Source: Pseudomonadota bacterium
GTDB taxonomy: Bacteria > Pseudomonadota > Alphaproteobacteria > Sphingomonadales > Sphingomonadaceae
Reading direction: 5' to 3'
NCBI GenBank assembly: GCA_023423655.1
Contig: JAFAFE010000006.1
Location: 682,001 to 746,000, forward strand
DNA length: 64,000 nucleotides
Below are positions 51,720 through 61,082 of this stretch, in pieces. A program made the translations under genes and the position numbers. Below the pieces are notes generated by a model. The model worked only from the letters and a program-made list of their open reading frames with translations. It had not been told where the DNA came from and made no database searches. Numbering within the stretch: position 1 is the first letter of the stretch; each line of letters begins with the position of its first letter.

Positions 51720-52694
51720 ATGGCCCGTATTGCGCGGATTGAAGCGACCGGTGGCCCCGAAGCCATCGCCTTCCATGATGTTGACTTGCCACCGCCCGCT
51801 CAAGGCGAGGTGCAGGTGCGCAACAGCGTGGTCGGCCTCAACTATATCGACACCTATCACCGGCGCGGCATTTATCCGGTCACCCTCCCCTCACCGCTTG
51901 GCGTCGAAGGCGTGGGCGTGGTTGAAGCGGTCGGCGATGGCGTCACCGGTTTGGCGGTCGGCCAGCGCGTCGGCTATTTCGGGCCGGAACTGGGCGCTTA
52001 TGCAACCCACCGCAATATGGCCGCAACTTCCTTATTCGCGCTCCCCGATGATGTAGCGGATGATGTGGCGGCCGCCGCGCTCCTCAAAGGCTGCACGGTC
52101 GAATTTCTGGTCGAACGCTGCGCCAAGGTCGAAGCGGGCTGGCCGGTGCTGGTCCATGCGGCAGCGGGCGGCGTCGGCCTCATTCTCGTCCAATGGCTGA
52201 AAGCGATTGGCGCTATCGTCATCGGCACGGTCAGCACCGAAGCCAAGGCCGAACAGGCCCGCGCTGCGGGCGCGGACCATATCATCTTCTATCGCGAAGA
52301 AGATACGGCCGCACGGGTGCGCGAAATTACCGGCGGCAAGGGCGTGCGCGTCGTCTTTGACGGCATCGGGCAGGCGACATGGGAAGCCTCGCTCGACAGC
52401 ACGGGGCCGCGCGGGCTGATTGTCAGCTATGGCAATGCGGACGCGCCGGTGAATAATGTGAATTTGGGCGTGCTGGCCTATAAAGGCTCGCTCTTCACCA
52501 CCCGCCCGACCTTATTCGCTTATTATGCCGACCCCGCCGAGCGCGCGGCAGGCGTCGCGCGGGTTTGGGACATGATGCGGTCGGGCAAGGTCAACATCAG
52601 CATCGGCCAACGCTATGCGCTCGAAGATGTAGCCGAAGCCCACCGCGACCTTGAAGCAGGCAAGACGGTCGGATCGACGGTGTTGCTGGTGTGA
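51720..52694 (+). CDS. Quinone oxidoreductase (zeta-crystallin-like MDR family)
   Basis: A 324-residue NAD(P)H-dependent reductase without zinc, of the quinone oxidoreductase class. GroES-like N-terminus with NYIDTYHRRGIYPVTLPSPLGVEGVGVVEAVGDGV, and the nucleotide-binding AAAGGVGLILVQWLKAIGAIVIGT (AxxGxxG) around residue 145. LNYIDTYHRxGxYP is the signature of QorA-type enzymes. It could act on enones or quinones formed in the upstream pathway. It closes the DUF1330-YciI-QOR gene set. Confidence 0.9.
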   Translation: MARIARIEATGGPEAIAFHDVDLPPPAQGEVQVRNSVVGLNYIDTYHRRGIYPVTLPSPLGVEGVGVVEAVGDGVTGLAVGQRVGYFGPELGAYATHRNMAATSLFALPDDVADDVAAAALLKGCTVEFLVERCAKVEAGWPVLVHAAAGGVGLILVQWLKAIGAIVIGTVSTEAKAEQARAAGADHIIFYREEDTAARVREITGGKGVRVVFDGIGQATWEASLDSTGPRGLIVSYGNADAPVNNVNLGVLAYKGSLFTTRPTLFAYYADPAERAAGVARVWDMMRSGKVNISIGQRYALEDVAEAHRDLEAGKTVGSTVLLV

Positions 52695-53050
52695 AAATAT
52701 CGACGGGCGGGAGGCCATAACGACTCCCGCCCGTTGTTACTTAGGATTGAAGGCTTTTATTGCAGGGCTGGTTTAAACCGGTAATTTTCGCGCGGAGGCG
52801 CGAAGGGTTCACGCAGAGACGCAGAGAACGCAGAGGACGGTAGGGATAACTCGAAGATCATGGCTTCCATTTCTCCGCGCCTCCGCGCCTCCGCGTGAGC
52901 CTGAAATAAGATGCCCTATCGGGCAGATCCCCCTATCAAACATCGACCTTAAAATTTAACCGTTAGTCCTGAGTTTATCGAAGGACGGGCCTGCAATAAT
53001 GGGCGATATTGTTTTTCAACGCAGCGGCCTCAAGACTGAAGGATTTCAGC
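52695..53050. repeat. 356-bp intergenic region with dispersed repeats
   Basis: No gene is seen between these convergent genes. It contains an inverted repeat of 52787-52905, where a TCACGCAGAGACGCAGAG stretch meets its complement-like CTCCGCGCCTCCGCGTGA, and a REP-like arm at 52960-52988 (CCGTTAGTCCTGAG ... CGAAGGACGG). The first resembles a common dispersed repeat of proteobacteria. Confidence 0.65.
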
Positions 53051-53971
53051 TCACCGCCCGATTTCGATCAATTCGATCCGTTCTCCGGCCAAGCCTTTGA
53101 CGGTGGCGCTGCGGCGGCCGCCATAGAGCGGGCCGTCGTGCACAGCCGGGGCAGTGAAAAATGCAACATCCAGTGCGTCCAGATCATCGACCGCAAGCGC
53201 GATCATGGCGTTGCCGGGAGGAAGGCTTTGCGGGTCGCCCTGGCGTTCCGTCGCTTCCGCCGGATAATCATCAACCTCGACAATCGGCAGGCGCCCTTTT
53301 TGCACCATCGTGATGGTCGTGCGATAATCATCGGCCAAGCCGAACGCCTTGTTGATCATCGAATAAGCGAGCGTATAGCTTGAGGAAATATCAAGGTTCA
53401 GCGCCTTTTCATACCATTTGAGGCTCGCCTCGCGGTCGGGGGTGGCGAGGATCACGATGAAAATATGATCGGTCAGCGATTGCGCCTTGGGAAGGTCGGA
53501 CGTCGGCATATTGTCCGCGACTTCATTGAGGTAAATCATCTCGCGTCCGCGCCCCGTCACCTGCATCGGGATGAAAGAGGGCATCCCTTCCAGCGCCTTG
53601 GGCGGGCCGACAATGGTAAAGCCGCTGCCCTGCAAACGGTCGGGCCAGCCAAACACATCCTTGACGGTGAGTTCATAGGCGGCCCAGCCATAAGTGCGCG
53701 TCGGCTTGAAATCGTCCGGCACCGGCGCTTCGACCAGCCGAATGAAGCAATGCGCGCCGCTTTGCGGGCGGAGCAGCGCATAAGGCGCGCCAGCACTGTG
53801 CGGACAGCCCCAACTTGCCGCGAGCCGTGCGTCCAGTTTGCCCTCTTCAACAATATCAAGGCCCAGACAGCCATGATAATCGGCGAGTGCCGCGTCGAGA
53901 TCGGGCGTGGTGATAACGCCGCCAAGGATGCGGCCATGTGTCAGAAAATCGGGCGTTAGAAAATCACTCAT
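53051..53971 (-). CDS. VOC-superfamily (glyoxalase/dioxygenase-fold) protein
   Basis: A 306-residue protein with two vicinal-oxygen-chelate half-domains: GRILGGVITTPDLDAALADYHGCLGLDIVEEG (from ~13) and DHIFIVILATPDREASLKWYEKALNLDISSS (from ~165). Family enzymes bind a metal and act as extradiol dioxygenases, glyoxalases or isomerases. His and Glu candidates for the metal are partly seen (H168 and E303 region), but the fold fits better than the metal set. Its ATG overlaps the upstream stop, so it is last in the ECH-VOC-hydrolase group of the minus-strand cluster. Role unassigned. Confidence 0.75.
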   Translation of the reverse strand: MSDFLTPDFLTHGRILGGVITTPDLDAALADYHGCLGLDIVEEGKLDARLAASWGCPHSAGAPYALLRPQSGAHCFIRLVEAPVPDDFKPTRTYGWAAYELTVKDVFGWPDRLQGSGFTIVGPPKALEGMPSFIPMQVTGRGREMIYLNEVADNMPTSDLPKAQSLTDHIFIVILATPDREASLKWYEKALNLDISSSYTLAYSMINKAFGLADDYRTTITMVQKGRLPIVEVDDYPAEATERQGDPQSLPPGNAMIALAVDDLDALDVAFFTAPAVHDGPLYGGRRSATVKGLAGERIELIEIGR

Positions 53972-54732
53972 TTGAACACCGCCTTACGCTTTTCGAGGAA
54001 GGCCGCGACGCCCTCTTTAAAGTCCTCGCCGGTGAAAGCGCCCGCGAACAGCGCCTGTGTTTCGGCATCATCATCGGCTTGGCCATCAAGGATGCGGCGG
54101 ACGATTTTCTTGGTGTTGCGCACGCTATGCGACGAGGCGGTCGCGATGGTTTCCGCCAAGGCCAATCCGGCGGCCAGCGGGTCTTCGTCCAATATTTCGA
54201 TAAGGCCGATGCGCTGCGCTTCGTCGGCGCCAATCAGTTGGGCTGTAAACAGAATGCGCTTGGCCTGCGCGGGGCCGACAAGGTCGACCAGCAGCTTGGT
54301 ATCATGCAGCGAATAGACAAGGCCGAGTTTCGCGGGCGTAATGCCGAAACGCGAACGCGGCGAGGCGACACGCAGGTCACACGCTATCGAAAGCCCGCAG
54401 CCGCCGCCGACGCAATCGCCGTCAATCACCGCAATGACCGGTTTTTCCGCGCGCGCGAGTTCGATCTGCACGCGGCTGATCGCGGCCTGATTTTTGGCGC
54501 GCCATGCGGCGTCGAGCGCGCCCTCACCAAATTCGGCAATATCCGCGCCCGCGCAGAAAATTCCGGGTTCGGCGGAGCGTAACAGGATGACTTTGACCGC
54601 ATCATCAACCAGCGCCGCATCGAGCAGCACGGGAAATTCTTCCCACATGGCTTGCGTAAACGCATTGCGCTTGGCCGCGCGGTCGATCAGCAGATGGGCG
54701 ACCGCGCCCTCGCGCTCCAGCCGCACACTCAT
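53968..54732 (-). CDS. Enoyl-CoA hydratase/isomerase family protein
   Basis: A 254-residue crotonase-fold enzyme. It shows the oxyanion-hole motifs PGIFCAGADIAEF (~62) and DGDCVGGGCGLSIACDLRVAS (~108). The general-acid Glu positions of classical hydratases are not clearly preserved (SRFGITPAKLGLVYSL lacks the usual Glu), so it may be an isomerase, hydrolase or decarboxylase in the family. ATG 54732 overlaps the upstream stop by 4 bp. It would act on a CoA ester made by the CoA-ligase or CoA-transferase genes of this island. Confidence 0.83.
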   Translation of the reverse strand: MSVRLEREGAVAHLLIDRAAKRNAFTQAMWEEFPVLLDAALVDDAVKVILLRSAEPGIFCAGADIAEFGEGALDAAWRAKNQAAISRVQIELARAEKPVIAVIDGDCVGGGCGLSIACDLRVASPRSRFGITPAKLGLVYSLHDTKLLVDLVGPAQAKRILFTAQLIGADEAQRIGLIEILDEDPLAAGLALAETIATASSHSVRNTKKIVRRILDGQADDDAETQALFAGAFTGEDFKEGVAAFLEKRKAVFK

Positions 54733-55595
54733 GCCGGGTCCACCTTGGCGAAATGTTCGGCAATGTCGCGCCGCGTGGTGATCCACACATCTTTTTTCGC
54801 CGTCACATGGCGGAAAAATTCTTCGAGCGCCCAGATACGGCCCGGACGGCCAATGATGCGCAAATGGAGGCCCAAGGACATCATCTTGGGGTTGCCCGCT
54901 TCACCCTCGCGGTAAAGCTGGTCAAAGCAATTTTTGGCATATTCCAGCCATTGCGTCGGCGTCATCGCAGGGTCGGTCCACATTTTCATGTCGTTGGAAT
55001 CAAGCTGGTAAGGCACAATCGTGATCGGCTTGCCCGCGACCGTATCCTTATCCCAATAAGGAACGTCGCCCGAATAATCGTCCATATGGTAAGTGAAGCC
55101 TTCTTCGATGAGCAGGCGGCGCGTATTATCCGTATGGAAATAGCGGCTGAGCCAGCCATAGGGGCGCACGCCCACCGTCTTTTCAATCGACTGGACCGCC
55201 TTGCGGATAAATTCGCGCTCTTGCTCTTCATTCATCTTGAACTGATGGACCCAGCGATAGCCGTGGCTCACCGGTTCATGACCAAGATCGGCAATGGCTT
55301 GCGCAATTTCGGGATGGTTTTCTAACGACAGCGCGGCGACCGTCCAGCTTGCCTTGATGCCATAATCTTTGAGCAATTTGACAATGCGCGGCGCACCGGC
55401 CTTGATGCCATACATATAGTTGGATTCATTGCCATAATTGCGGATCGGCGATTTGATGTGGATGCCCAGCTCATCGACCGGCTCCATGCCCCGGTCGCCC
55501 CGCGCCACGGTCATTTCCGACCCTTCCTCGACATTGACCACCACAGACAAGGCCAGCTTTGCGCCATTGGGCCAGTCGATCCGTTCTTCGTTCAT
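54729..55595 (-). CDS. PuuE-like polysaccharide-deacetylase-fold hydrolase
   Basis: A 288-residue NodB-fold metal hydrolase close to the PuuE/allantoinase and cyclic-imidase group: RIDWPNGAKLALSVVVNVEEGSE (~4-26), GIKASWTVAALSLENHPEIAQAIADLGHEPVSHGYRWVH (~88-126, containing the family HxxxH-like HGYRWVH), and MDDYSGDVPYW. These enzymes hydrolyse amide or imide bonds, such as allantoin or cyclic imides, rather than chitin. ATG 55595 chosen over 55637, as it is closest to the family N-terminus. The enoyl-CoA hydratase gene overlaps its stop. Confidence 0.8.
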   Translation of the reverse strand: MNEERIDWPNGAKLALSVVVNVEEGSEMTVARGDRGMEPVDELGIHIKSPIRNYGNESNYMYGIKAGAPRIVKLLKDYGIKASWTVAALSLENHPEIAQAIADLGHEPVSHGYRWVHQFKMNEEQEREFIRKAVQSIEKTVGVRPYGWLSRYFHTDNTRRLLIEEGFTYHMDDYSGDVPYWDKDTVAGKPITIVPYQLDSNDMKMWTDPAMTPTQWLEYAKNCFDQLYREGEAGNPKMMSLGLHLRIIGRPGRIWALEEFFRHVTAKKDVWITTRRDIAEHFAKVDPA

Positions 55596-55642
55596 TATAA
55601 CACTCCATATGCCCTCTATGGGGCACCTTCCTATCAACGCAC

Positions 55643-55716
55643 CCGATAGCCCTGAGCCTGTCCAAGGGCGTGCATCAGCATGATAGCCCGTGCTTCGACA
55701 AGCTCAGGGCTATCGG
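55643..55716. repeat. REP-like inverted repeat inside the minus-strand cluster
   Basis: Inverted arms CCGATAGCCCTGAGCCTGTC-CAAGGGCG (55643-55670) and CGTGCTTCGACAAGCTCAGG-GCTATCGG (55689-55716), the same element family as 12838-13093. It lies in the 145-bp gap between the SDR and deacetylase-fold genes, where it may form an mRNA hairpin. Confidence 0.75.
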
Positions 55717-55740
55717 TAAATTTTTAGCGCCTTTACAGAC

Positions 55741-56577
55741 TCAATGCATTTCCTCGCCGCCCGACACGTTCAAGGCCTCGCCCGTCACATAGACCGCATC
55801 ATCGGACGCGAGCCATGCGCAGGCCGCCGCGGTATCGCTCCCCATGCCGGGGCGGCCCATCGGGTTCTTGCGCTTCATGTCGGCGATATAGGCCTCGACC
55901 GTATCAAAGCCCAAAAGCTTGGAGAAATATTCATTCTGCTTCGCGCCCAGCCCCGTGGTCACATGGTTGGGACAGACCGCATTGACGGTGATGCCATAAG
56001 CGCCAAGCTCCATGGCATTGGAGCGGGTCAGGCCGACCATGCCATGCTTGGAGCTGGTATAAGGGGCCATATGCGGAAAGCCGGACTTGGCCGCCTGGCT
56101 CGCAATATTGATGATGCGCCCGCCCTTACCGGCTGCAATCATCGCCTTGGCCGCGGCCTTGGTGCCGTAAAAAGCGCCCGACAGATTGACGCCGATCACC
56201 GCTTCCCACTCGCTCGATGTGGTTTCGAGCAAGGGCTTCATAATATAGCCGATGCCTGCATTATTCACCCAAATGTCGAGCGACCCGAAGGTTTCGACCG
56301 CTTTGGCCGCGAGCGCCTCGCAGCTTGCTTCGGACCGCACATCGCACGGGATAACCGCGACTTGAGCGCCGCGCGCGCGCAACTCTTCGGCCACGCCTTC
56401 CATTTCGTCGGTGGTGCCGATGTCGCCCGCGCCCATATGTTCGGCAGGTTTGCCAAGGTCGGACACGATACAATTCGCGCCTTCATCGGCAAAGCGTTGC
56501 AAGATGGCCTGCCCCAGCCCTTTTTCGCGCCCTGAGCCAGTGACGACGATGGTTTTACCTGCAAAGCGTCCGGCCAT
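55741..56577 (-). CDS. Short-chain dehydrogenase/reductase
   Basis: A 278-residue classical SDR with the Rossmann NAD(P) motif TGSGREKGLG (~13-22), NNAGIGY, the catalytic Ser (SQAAKSG) and YxxxK in YTSSKHG (~150-170). It is NAD(P)-dependent. Sequence VNNAGIGYIMKPLLETTSSEWEAVIGVNLSGAFYGTKAA is typical of the family. The HapK-like gene stop overlaps its start (TAATG), so both are coupled. Probably reduces or oxidises a pathway hydroxyl or keto group. Confidence 0.92.
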   Translation of the reverse strand: MAGRFAGKTIVVTGSGREKGLGQAILQRFADEGANCIVSDLGKPAEHMGAGDIGTTDEMEGVAEELRARGAQVAVIPCDVRSEASCEALAAKAVETFGSLDIWVNNAGIGYIMKPLLETTSSEWEAVIGVNLSGAFYGTKAAAKAMIAAGKGGRIINIASQAAKSGFPHMAPYTSSKHGMVGLTRSNAMELGAYGITVNAVCPNHVTTGLGAKQNEYFSKLLGFDTVEAYIADMKRKNPMGRPGMGSDTAAACAWLASDDAVYVTGEALNVSGGEEMH

Positions 56578-56882
56578 TATAAAGTCTCCGTCAGGATGAA
56601 TTGCGGATTGTCGGCAAAGGCCTGGAATTCCGCTGCCGCTTTCTGGATGACCTCGCCCGCAACATCCTTGCCGAACGCATCCATGTCGGCAACGTCGATC
56701 ACTTCAAAATATTGGTAAGGCGATTGCGCATCGCTGCCCAGCACACCGGTCGCGCGATGGACTTGGAAATCCGTGACCGATCCCAGCGCATTGACGCCCG
56801 GAATATCGGTGGTCTTGGCCCAATTTTCATAAGCGGCAGGGTCTGCATCGGGCTTGAGGTTGAACAGGACAATAATACGCAT
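56577..56882 (-). CDS. RedY-like HapK-family small protein
   Basis: A 101-residue ferredoxin-like-fold protein with the family start MRIIVLFNLKPDADPAAYENWAKTTDIPGVNALGSVTDFQVHRATG and C-terminal FADNPQFILTE. It matches annotated RedY-like HapK proteins, whose first examples are linked to natural-product genes. The biochemical role is not settled. AAGGAG lies just before the ATG. It is coupled with the SDR gene that follows. Confidence 0.75.
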   Translation of the reverse strand: MRIIVLFNLKPDADPAAYENWAKTTDIPGVNALGSVTDFQVHRATGVLGSDAQSPYQYFEVIDVADMDAFGKDVAGEVIQKAAAEFQAFADNPQFILTETL

Positions 56883-56907
56883 GAGGCTCTCCTTGCGGAT
56901 TTTGATG

Positions 56908-58224
56908 TTATAGATAGGGCGACGGGGTGAAGCCGTTCAATCCCGCATCAAGTGTGCGGGCGAGCGCGATGAGCGCGGCTTCGCTATGGGCTGGACCGAC
57001 CAGTTGCACCGCGACCGGCAGGCCCTTTTCATCCACGCCAGCAGGCACGGAAATGGCGGGCAGTCCCGCTATATTGGCAAAGGCGGTGAAGGCCGATTGG
57101 GTGACGGGCGGGCGATTGCTGTGCGGAAATGCGGCTTGCGGCGTGGTCGGCATGAGGAGGACGCCGTCCGTGCCGATGGCTTCAAGCACTGCTTCACGGG
57201 TGCGTGCCAAAATGGCTTCGGCGCGTTCCACATCTTCGTCGGAGCGGCCTTCGGCATAATCGAGCATGAAGCGCAATTCCTGCGACAATTTTTCCGCCGC
57301 AAATAACCGCGCATTACCAAGGTGGCCGATAAGTTCGCGCGCGGCGACCACGAAGCCTGCAAAACGCACAGCGGCGGCATTGTCGGGGAGCGCAAGGGTG
57401 CCGGTGGGCATCGCCGCCAGCAAGGCTTTGGCCTTGGCATAGGCTTGTTCGACGGCGGGTTCACATTCAACATCGCCAAAACTGTCGAGCAACACCAGCC
57501 GGTCGAGCGTCACGCCTTGATCAACGCCATCGCACAGCACGGCATCGAGCGCCTCCAAATCATCGAGCGAGCGCGCAATCGGGCCGATACTGTCGAGCCA
57601 GTTGCTCAACGGCACCAGCCCTTCATCATCAATCGCGCCATGCGTCGGCTTGATGCCGTAAACGCCATTATAGGCCGATGGCAAGCGCACCGACCCCAGC
57701 GTATCGGTGCCAAGCGCGGCAACGCACAACCCCGCCGCAACCGCAGCCCCGCTCCCGCCTGACGAGCCGCCCGGCGTATGGCCTTCGCGGTGCGGGTTGA
57801 TGGTCGCGCCGAACCAAGGGTTATCGGTGGTCGCGCCCAAGGCCGCTTCGTGCATATTGAGCGTGCCAAGGATGATCGCGCCCGCATCGCGCAGCCGTTT
57901 GACTGCTGCTGCGTCCTTGTCAGCCACCACCCCGCGCCGCATCTCCATGCCCGCATTCCATTCAAGGCCCTTGACCGCGATATTGGTTTTAACCGCGACC
58001 GGCACGCCTTCCAGTGCCCGCGCCGTGCCATTGGCAATGCGCGCGGCGGACTCTTCGGCCGCAGCCAAAGCGCCATCGCGGTCTATGGCGACATAAGCGT
58101 TGAGCGCCGGATTATGTGCGTCGATGCGCGCGAGATAATAAGCGGTGACGGCTATGGGGTTGGTTTGACCCGAGGCGTAGGCCGCGTGGAGGGCGGCTAT
58201 GTCGAGGTGATGGGGGTCAGGCAT
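56908..58224 (-). CDS. Amidase, amidase-signature family
   Basis: A 438-residue amide hydrolase with the complete Ser-cisSer-Lys triad: Lys79 (PVAVKTNIAVKG), Ser154 in PGGSSGGSG, and nucleophile Ser178 in GTDTLGSVR, where the usual Gly before Gly-Ser is Leu. The signature is otherwise standard. ATG 58224 is chosen (GGAACGG upstream); a frame continuing to 58377 runs into a palindromic repeat. It hydrolyses amide bonds of small substrates. It lies between the CoA-ligase gene and a HapK-like gene in the minus-strand cluster. Confidence 0.9.
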   Translation of the reverse strand: MPDPHHLDIAALHAAYASGQTNPIAVTAYYLARIDAHNPALNAYVAIDRDGALAAAEESAARIANGTARALEGVPVAVKTNIAVKGLEWNAGMEMRRGVVADKDAAAVKRLRDAGAIILGTLNMHEAALGATTDNPWFGATINPHREGHTPGGSSGGSGAAVAAGLCVAALGTDTLGSVRLPSAYNGVYGIKPTHGAIDDEGLVPLSNWLDSIGPIARSLDDLEALDAVLCDGVDQGVTLDRLVLLDSFGDVECEPAVEQAYAKAKALLAAMPTGTLALPDNAAAVRFAGFVVAARELIGHLGNARLFAAEKLSQELRFMLDYAEGRSDEDVERAEAILARTREAVLEAIGTDGVLLMPTTPQAAFPHSNRPPVTQSAFTAFANIAGLPAISVPAGVDEKGLPVAVQLVGPAHSEAALIALARTLDAGLNGFTPSPYL

Positions 58225-58262
58225 TTTATACCGTTCCAACCAGATTGGGACGGCCATTAAAG

Positions 58263-58363
58263 CCCCTCCCGCTTCCGGGAGGGGTTGGGGTGGGTCTGAA
58301 AATATCCACACCGGTTTCAAGGACACATCCCACCCCCAGCCCCTCCCGCAAGCGGGAGGGGAG
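58263..58363. repeat. Large inverted repeat between amidase and CoA-ligase genes
   Basis: Arms CCCCTCCCGCTTCCGGGAGGGG-TTGGGGTGGG and CCCACCCCCAG-CCCCTCCCGCAAGCGGGAGGGG are near-complementary around a short spacer; each arm is itself a palindrome. This is the same class as 16492-16626, and the AT-rich centre (CTGAAAATATCCACACC) is different. It lies in the 171-bp gap of the operon and may shape mRNA decay or termination. Confidence 0.75.
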
Positions 58364-58395
58364 AGGCTGGACGACACCCTTAAATTCTATCCCTC

Positions 58396-59766
58396 TCACA
58401 ATCCACGCTCGTCAATCAGGCGGATCGGTTTCTGCCGCACATCAATCTGTGTCGCAGCAGCGGTATCGCCGACGCCCACCAGCTTGACGGTTACTTCAAC
58501 GCCCAAGCCTTGGCGCAGCATATGCGACAATTGCGCTGCGTCGGTGCCGCCACGGCTTTCCAAGGTCACACACATATCATCGCGCCCGGCTCCATCGCGG
58601 GTGAGGTTGCACACATATTCGCCGGTCAAGTCCGCCCGGTTTTCGATGAGCGCGCCGATAGCGTGGGGGAACACGTTAATCCCGCGCAGCTTCACCATAT
58701 TGTCGCTGCGCCCCTTGAAGCCCGCAATGCGCTTGAACACCATGCCGGTCTGGTTCGCGCCGGTCAGTTCATGGGTAATGTCATGCGTATTAAAGCGGAT
58801 GCAGGGCGCGATGTCGTCCTTGAACAGGCAGGTGACGACCATGTCGCCGGTTTCGCCCGCACCGACCGCCGCGCCGCTATCAACGTCGAGCAATTCCAGA
58901 TATTGCGCGTCTTCCCACACATAAAGCCCGTCGCGTTCCGGCCCTTCGCCCGCGATAGAGCCGGTATCGCCAACGCCATACCAGTCATAGGCCTTGGCCC
59001 CGCCCCATGCTTTTTCAACGCTGGCGCGGTCTTCGGTGCCAAGATGGCCGCAGATCATTTTGATGTTGATCTTGTCGAGCAGGCCTTCGGCTTCGGCGAC
59101 TTCGGCAAGTTTACGGATATAGTCGATGAAGCCGACCAACACCGACACGTTGAAATCCGCCATCAAACCGACCTGGTTGATCGAACGGGTTTCGATGCCC
59201 GTGCCTGCCGACAGGAAGATCGAGTTGGTGAAATGGGTGACGGCCTCACGGATATAATGGCCGCCATTGATCATGCCGTGACCATAAACCGACTGCACCA
59301 CATCGGACGGGCTGACCCCTTGCCAGCGATACATGCGGCCCACCAAAAGATTGGTAATTTCGCGACCCTTGGGACCGAAAAGCAAGGCTTGCGGGCGTCC
59401 CGTTGTGCCGGAAGTCGTATGGAAAATCGTCGGCGCGCGGTCTGGTCCGCCCAGCCCGCCAAAATCGCCATAAGGTGGATGGTCGGCAATCGAGGCCATA
59501 AGGTCCGTTTTGTCGTAAACGGGCAGTTTGGTAATATCTTCAAGGCTCTTAATGTCGGCGGCTTCTATGCCCTTCGCGCCCCACAGGCGTTGATAGAAAG
59601 GGATTTCCCAACCGCGCTTCATCAATTTCAGGAACCGCTCATTCTGGAGCGCGTGGAGTTCATCGCGGCTCATCGCGGTATAGCGCGCGGTGAACGCATC
59701 GCCGACCGGATATTCCTCCAGCATCTGCTTGGCATCAAAGGCTTCGAAATAGGTAGGGAAGGTCAT
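58396..59766 (-). CDS. Phenylacetate-CoA-ligase-family AMP-forming enzyme
   Basis: A 456-residue adenylate-forming enzyme. The P-loop is TTSGTTGRP (117-125), the middle core has EDRASVEKAWGGAKAYDWYGVGDTGSIAGEGPERDGLYVWED, and the C-terminal domain is FKGRSDNMVKLRGINVFPHAIG, as in PaaK-type ligases. It activates an aromatic or other organic acid as a CoA thioester. The exact acid is not determinable. ATG 59766 overlaps the stop of the upstream PrpD-like gene by 4 bp. Confidence 0.88.
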   Translation of the reverse strand: MTFPTYFEAFDAKQMLEEYPVGDAFTARYTAMSRDELHALQNERFLKLMKRGWEIPFYQRLWGAKGIEAADIKSLEDITKLPVYDKTDLMASIADHPPYGDFGGLGGPDRAPTIFHTTSGTTGRPQALLFGPKGREITNLLVGRMYRWQGVSPSDVVQSVYGHGMINGGHYIREAVTHFTNSIFLSAGTGIETRSINQVGLMADFNVSVLVGFIDYIRKLAEVAEAEGLLDKINIKMICGHLGTEDRASVEKAWGGAKAYDWYGVGDTGSIAGEGPERDGLYVWEDAQYLELLDVDSGAAVGAGETGDMVVTCLFKDDIAPCIRFNTHDITHELTGANQTGMVFKRIAGFKGRSDNMVKLRGINVFPHAIGALIENRADLTGEYVCNLTRDGAGRDDMCVTLESRGGTDAAQLSHMLRQGLGVEVTVKLVGVGDTAAATQIDVRQKPIRLIDERGL

Positions 59767-61082
59767 ACGGACTCCGGAGATGAAAAATAAGAGAGGGGAT
59801 CGGTGAACAGCCGCGCATCAGGCTCGCTTGCGGCAAGGTCGCGGGCGAGGCTGCGTTTGGCTTGGGTTTCGGTGTCGCTCATCTTGGCGAGCGGATGGCC
59901 GAGCGTATGCGGGATGACACGCTCGATGCTGGTGCCATCGGTCAAGGTCACAACCAGCCGCTGCGGCGACAACGCGTTGGGATCGCTATTGCCGTCAAGC
60001 GTGATAGTAAGCTTGGCCGCAAGCGCCTTTATGGTAGGGTCGATAAAGGTTGCGGGCGTAAAGCGGCGCGGATCGATGCGGCCATCGGCCAGCATCAGCG
60101 CCGACAGCAATGGCAGGCACAACCGCGCATAAGCGGGCGTCATATCGGTGAGGAATGCCCGCCCGACAAGCCGCTGGATAAGCGGCGGCACAAAGGCTTC
60201 GATGCTTGCGATATTATCGGGGAAAATCACGCCTTCGCGCATCAGCCGGTCGATGGTCGACAGCACGGCATGGCTCGCGCGGCCTGACGGGAAAGGCTTG
60301 ATGCTGACCTCGCCAATCAGCCAATCCTGCCCGATAATCGCGGCATAAGTGGACGGGTCGCCATCGTCGATCAGCTTGAAATAACCGAACGGTCCTTCCA
60401 GCACATCATGCGGTGCGGTGAGGCCTGCCTTGACCAGATCGACCGCCGCAACCGCCGCGCGTGCGGCATTGGCAATCTGTAGAGGAAGCGTGATCGAGCC
60501 TTCGACATGCGCCTGCATCGTGCCAGCAACCTGCGAATAGGCAAGGCCCAGCACGTCCGCGACATTTTCCACGCCTTCGATGCGCGCAAGCGCCAGCGCC
60601 GCGCCGATTACGCCTGCCGTTGCCGGCCGGAAAAAGCGCAGCGGAGAGGTCGCGGAAATCCCCAACCCGCTGGCAATATCGACACCGACCGCGAGCGCAA
60701 CCAGCGCCTCTTCGGGGTCGCATCCACCGCGCCGGTCAATCGCCGCCATCAGCGCCGCTGTTACGGTCGACAGCGCATGGACCACGGCGGGTTCATGCAC
60801 CGCATCCCATTCGAGGCAATGGATCTGGAAGCCGTTGACAAAGGCTGCGCTTGCGGCGGGGAGGCGCAAATCGCGCGCGATAATGCGGGAATCACGCCCC
60901 TGCCCCCAGCCTTGCGCCGCGCGCAAAACGCCATCGGCGCCCGGCGCGGTCGAGCCTGCGGCTCCCGTCGCCAGCGTATCGCCGAGCAAATGCAATGCCC
61001 AGTCGCGCACTTGTGGCGGCATGCGATGCTGCGCGCGGGCAAAGTCCAGAATTTTGCCGGTGGCGTTTCGGGTGGCGCTCAT
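59763..61082 (-). CDS. MmgE/PrpD-family protein, copy A
   Basis: A 439-residue protein of the MmgE/PrpD family. It has the fold seen in 2-methylcitrate dehydratase and cis-aconitate decarboxylase: VRDWALHLLGDTLATGAAGSTAPGADGVLRAA at the start, FVNGFQIHCLEWDAVHEPAVVHALSTVTAA near 85-115, and GWLIGEVSIKPFPSGRASHAVLSTID near 245-275. The His-Glu-Trp-Asp and KPFPSGRASH stretches are active-site-like. The substrate of this family is not predictable by family alone. ATG 61082 overlaps the stop of copy B. Confidence 0.88.
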   Translation of the reverse strand: MSATRNATGKILDFARAQHRMPPQVRDWALHLLGDTLATGAAGSTAPGADGVLRAAQGWGQGRDSRIIARDLRLPAASAAFVNGFQIHCLEWDAVHEPAVVHALSTVTAALMAAIDRRGGCDPEEALVALAVGVDIASGLGISATSPLRFFRPATAGVIGAALALARIEGVENVADVLGLAYSQVAGTMQAHVEGSITLPLQIANAARAAVAAVDLVKAGLTAPHDVLEGPFGYFKLIDDGDPSTYAAIIGQDWLIGEVSIKPFPSGRASHAVLSTIDRLMREGVIFPDNIASIEAFVPPLIQRLVGRAFLTDMTPAYARLCLPLLSALMLADGRIDPRRFTPATFIDPTIKALAAKLTITLDGNSDPNALSPQRLVVTLTDGTSIERVIPHTLGHPLAKMSDTETQAKRSLARDLAASEPDARLFTDPLSYFSSPESV

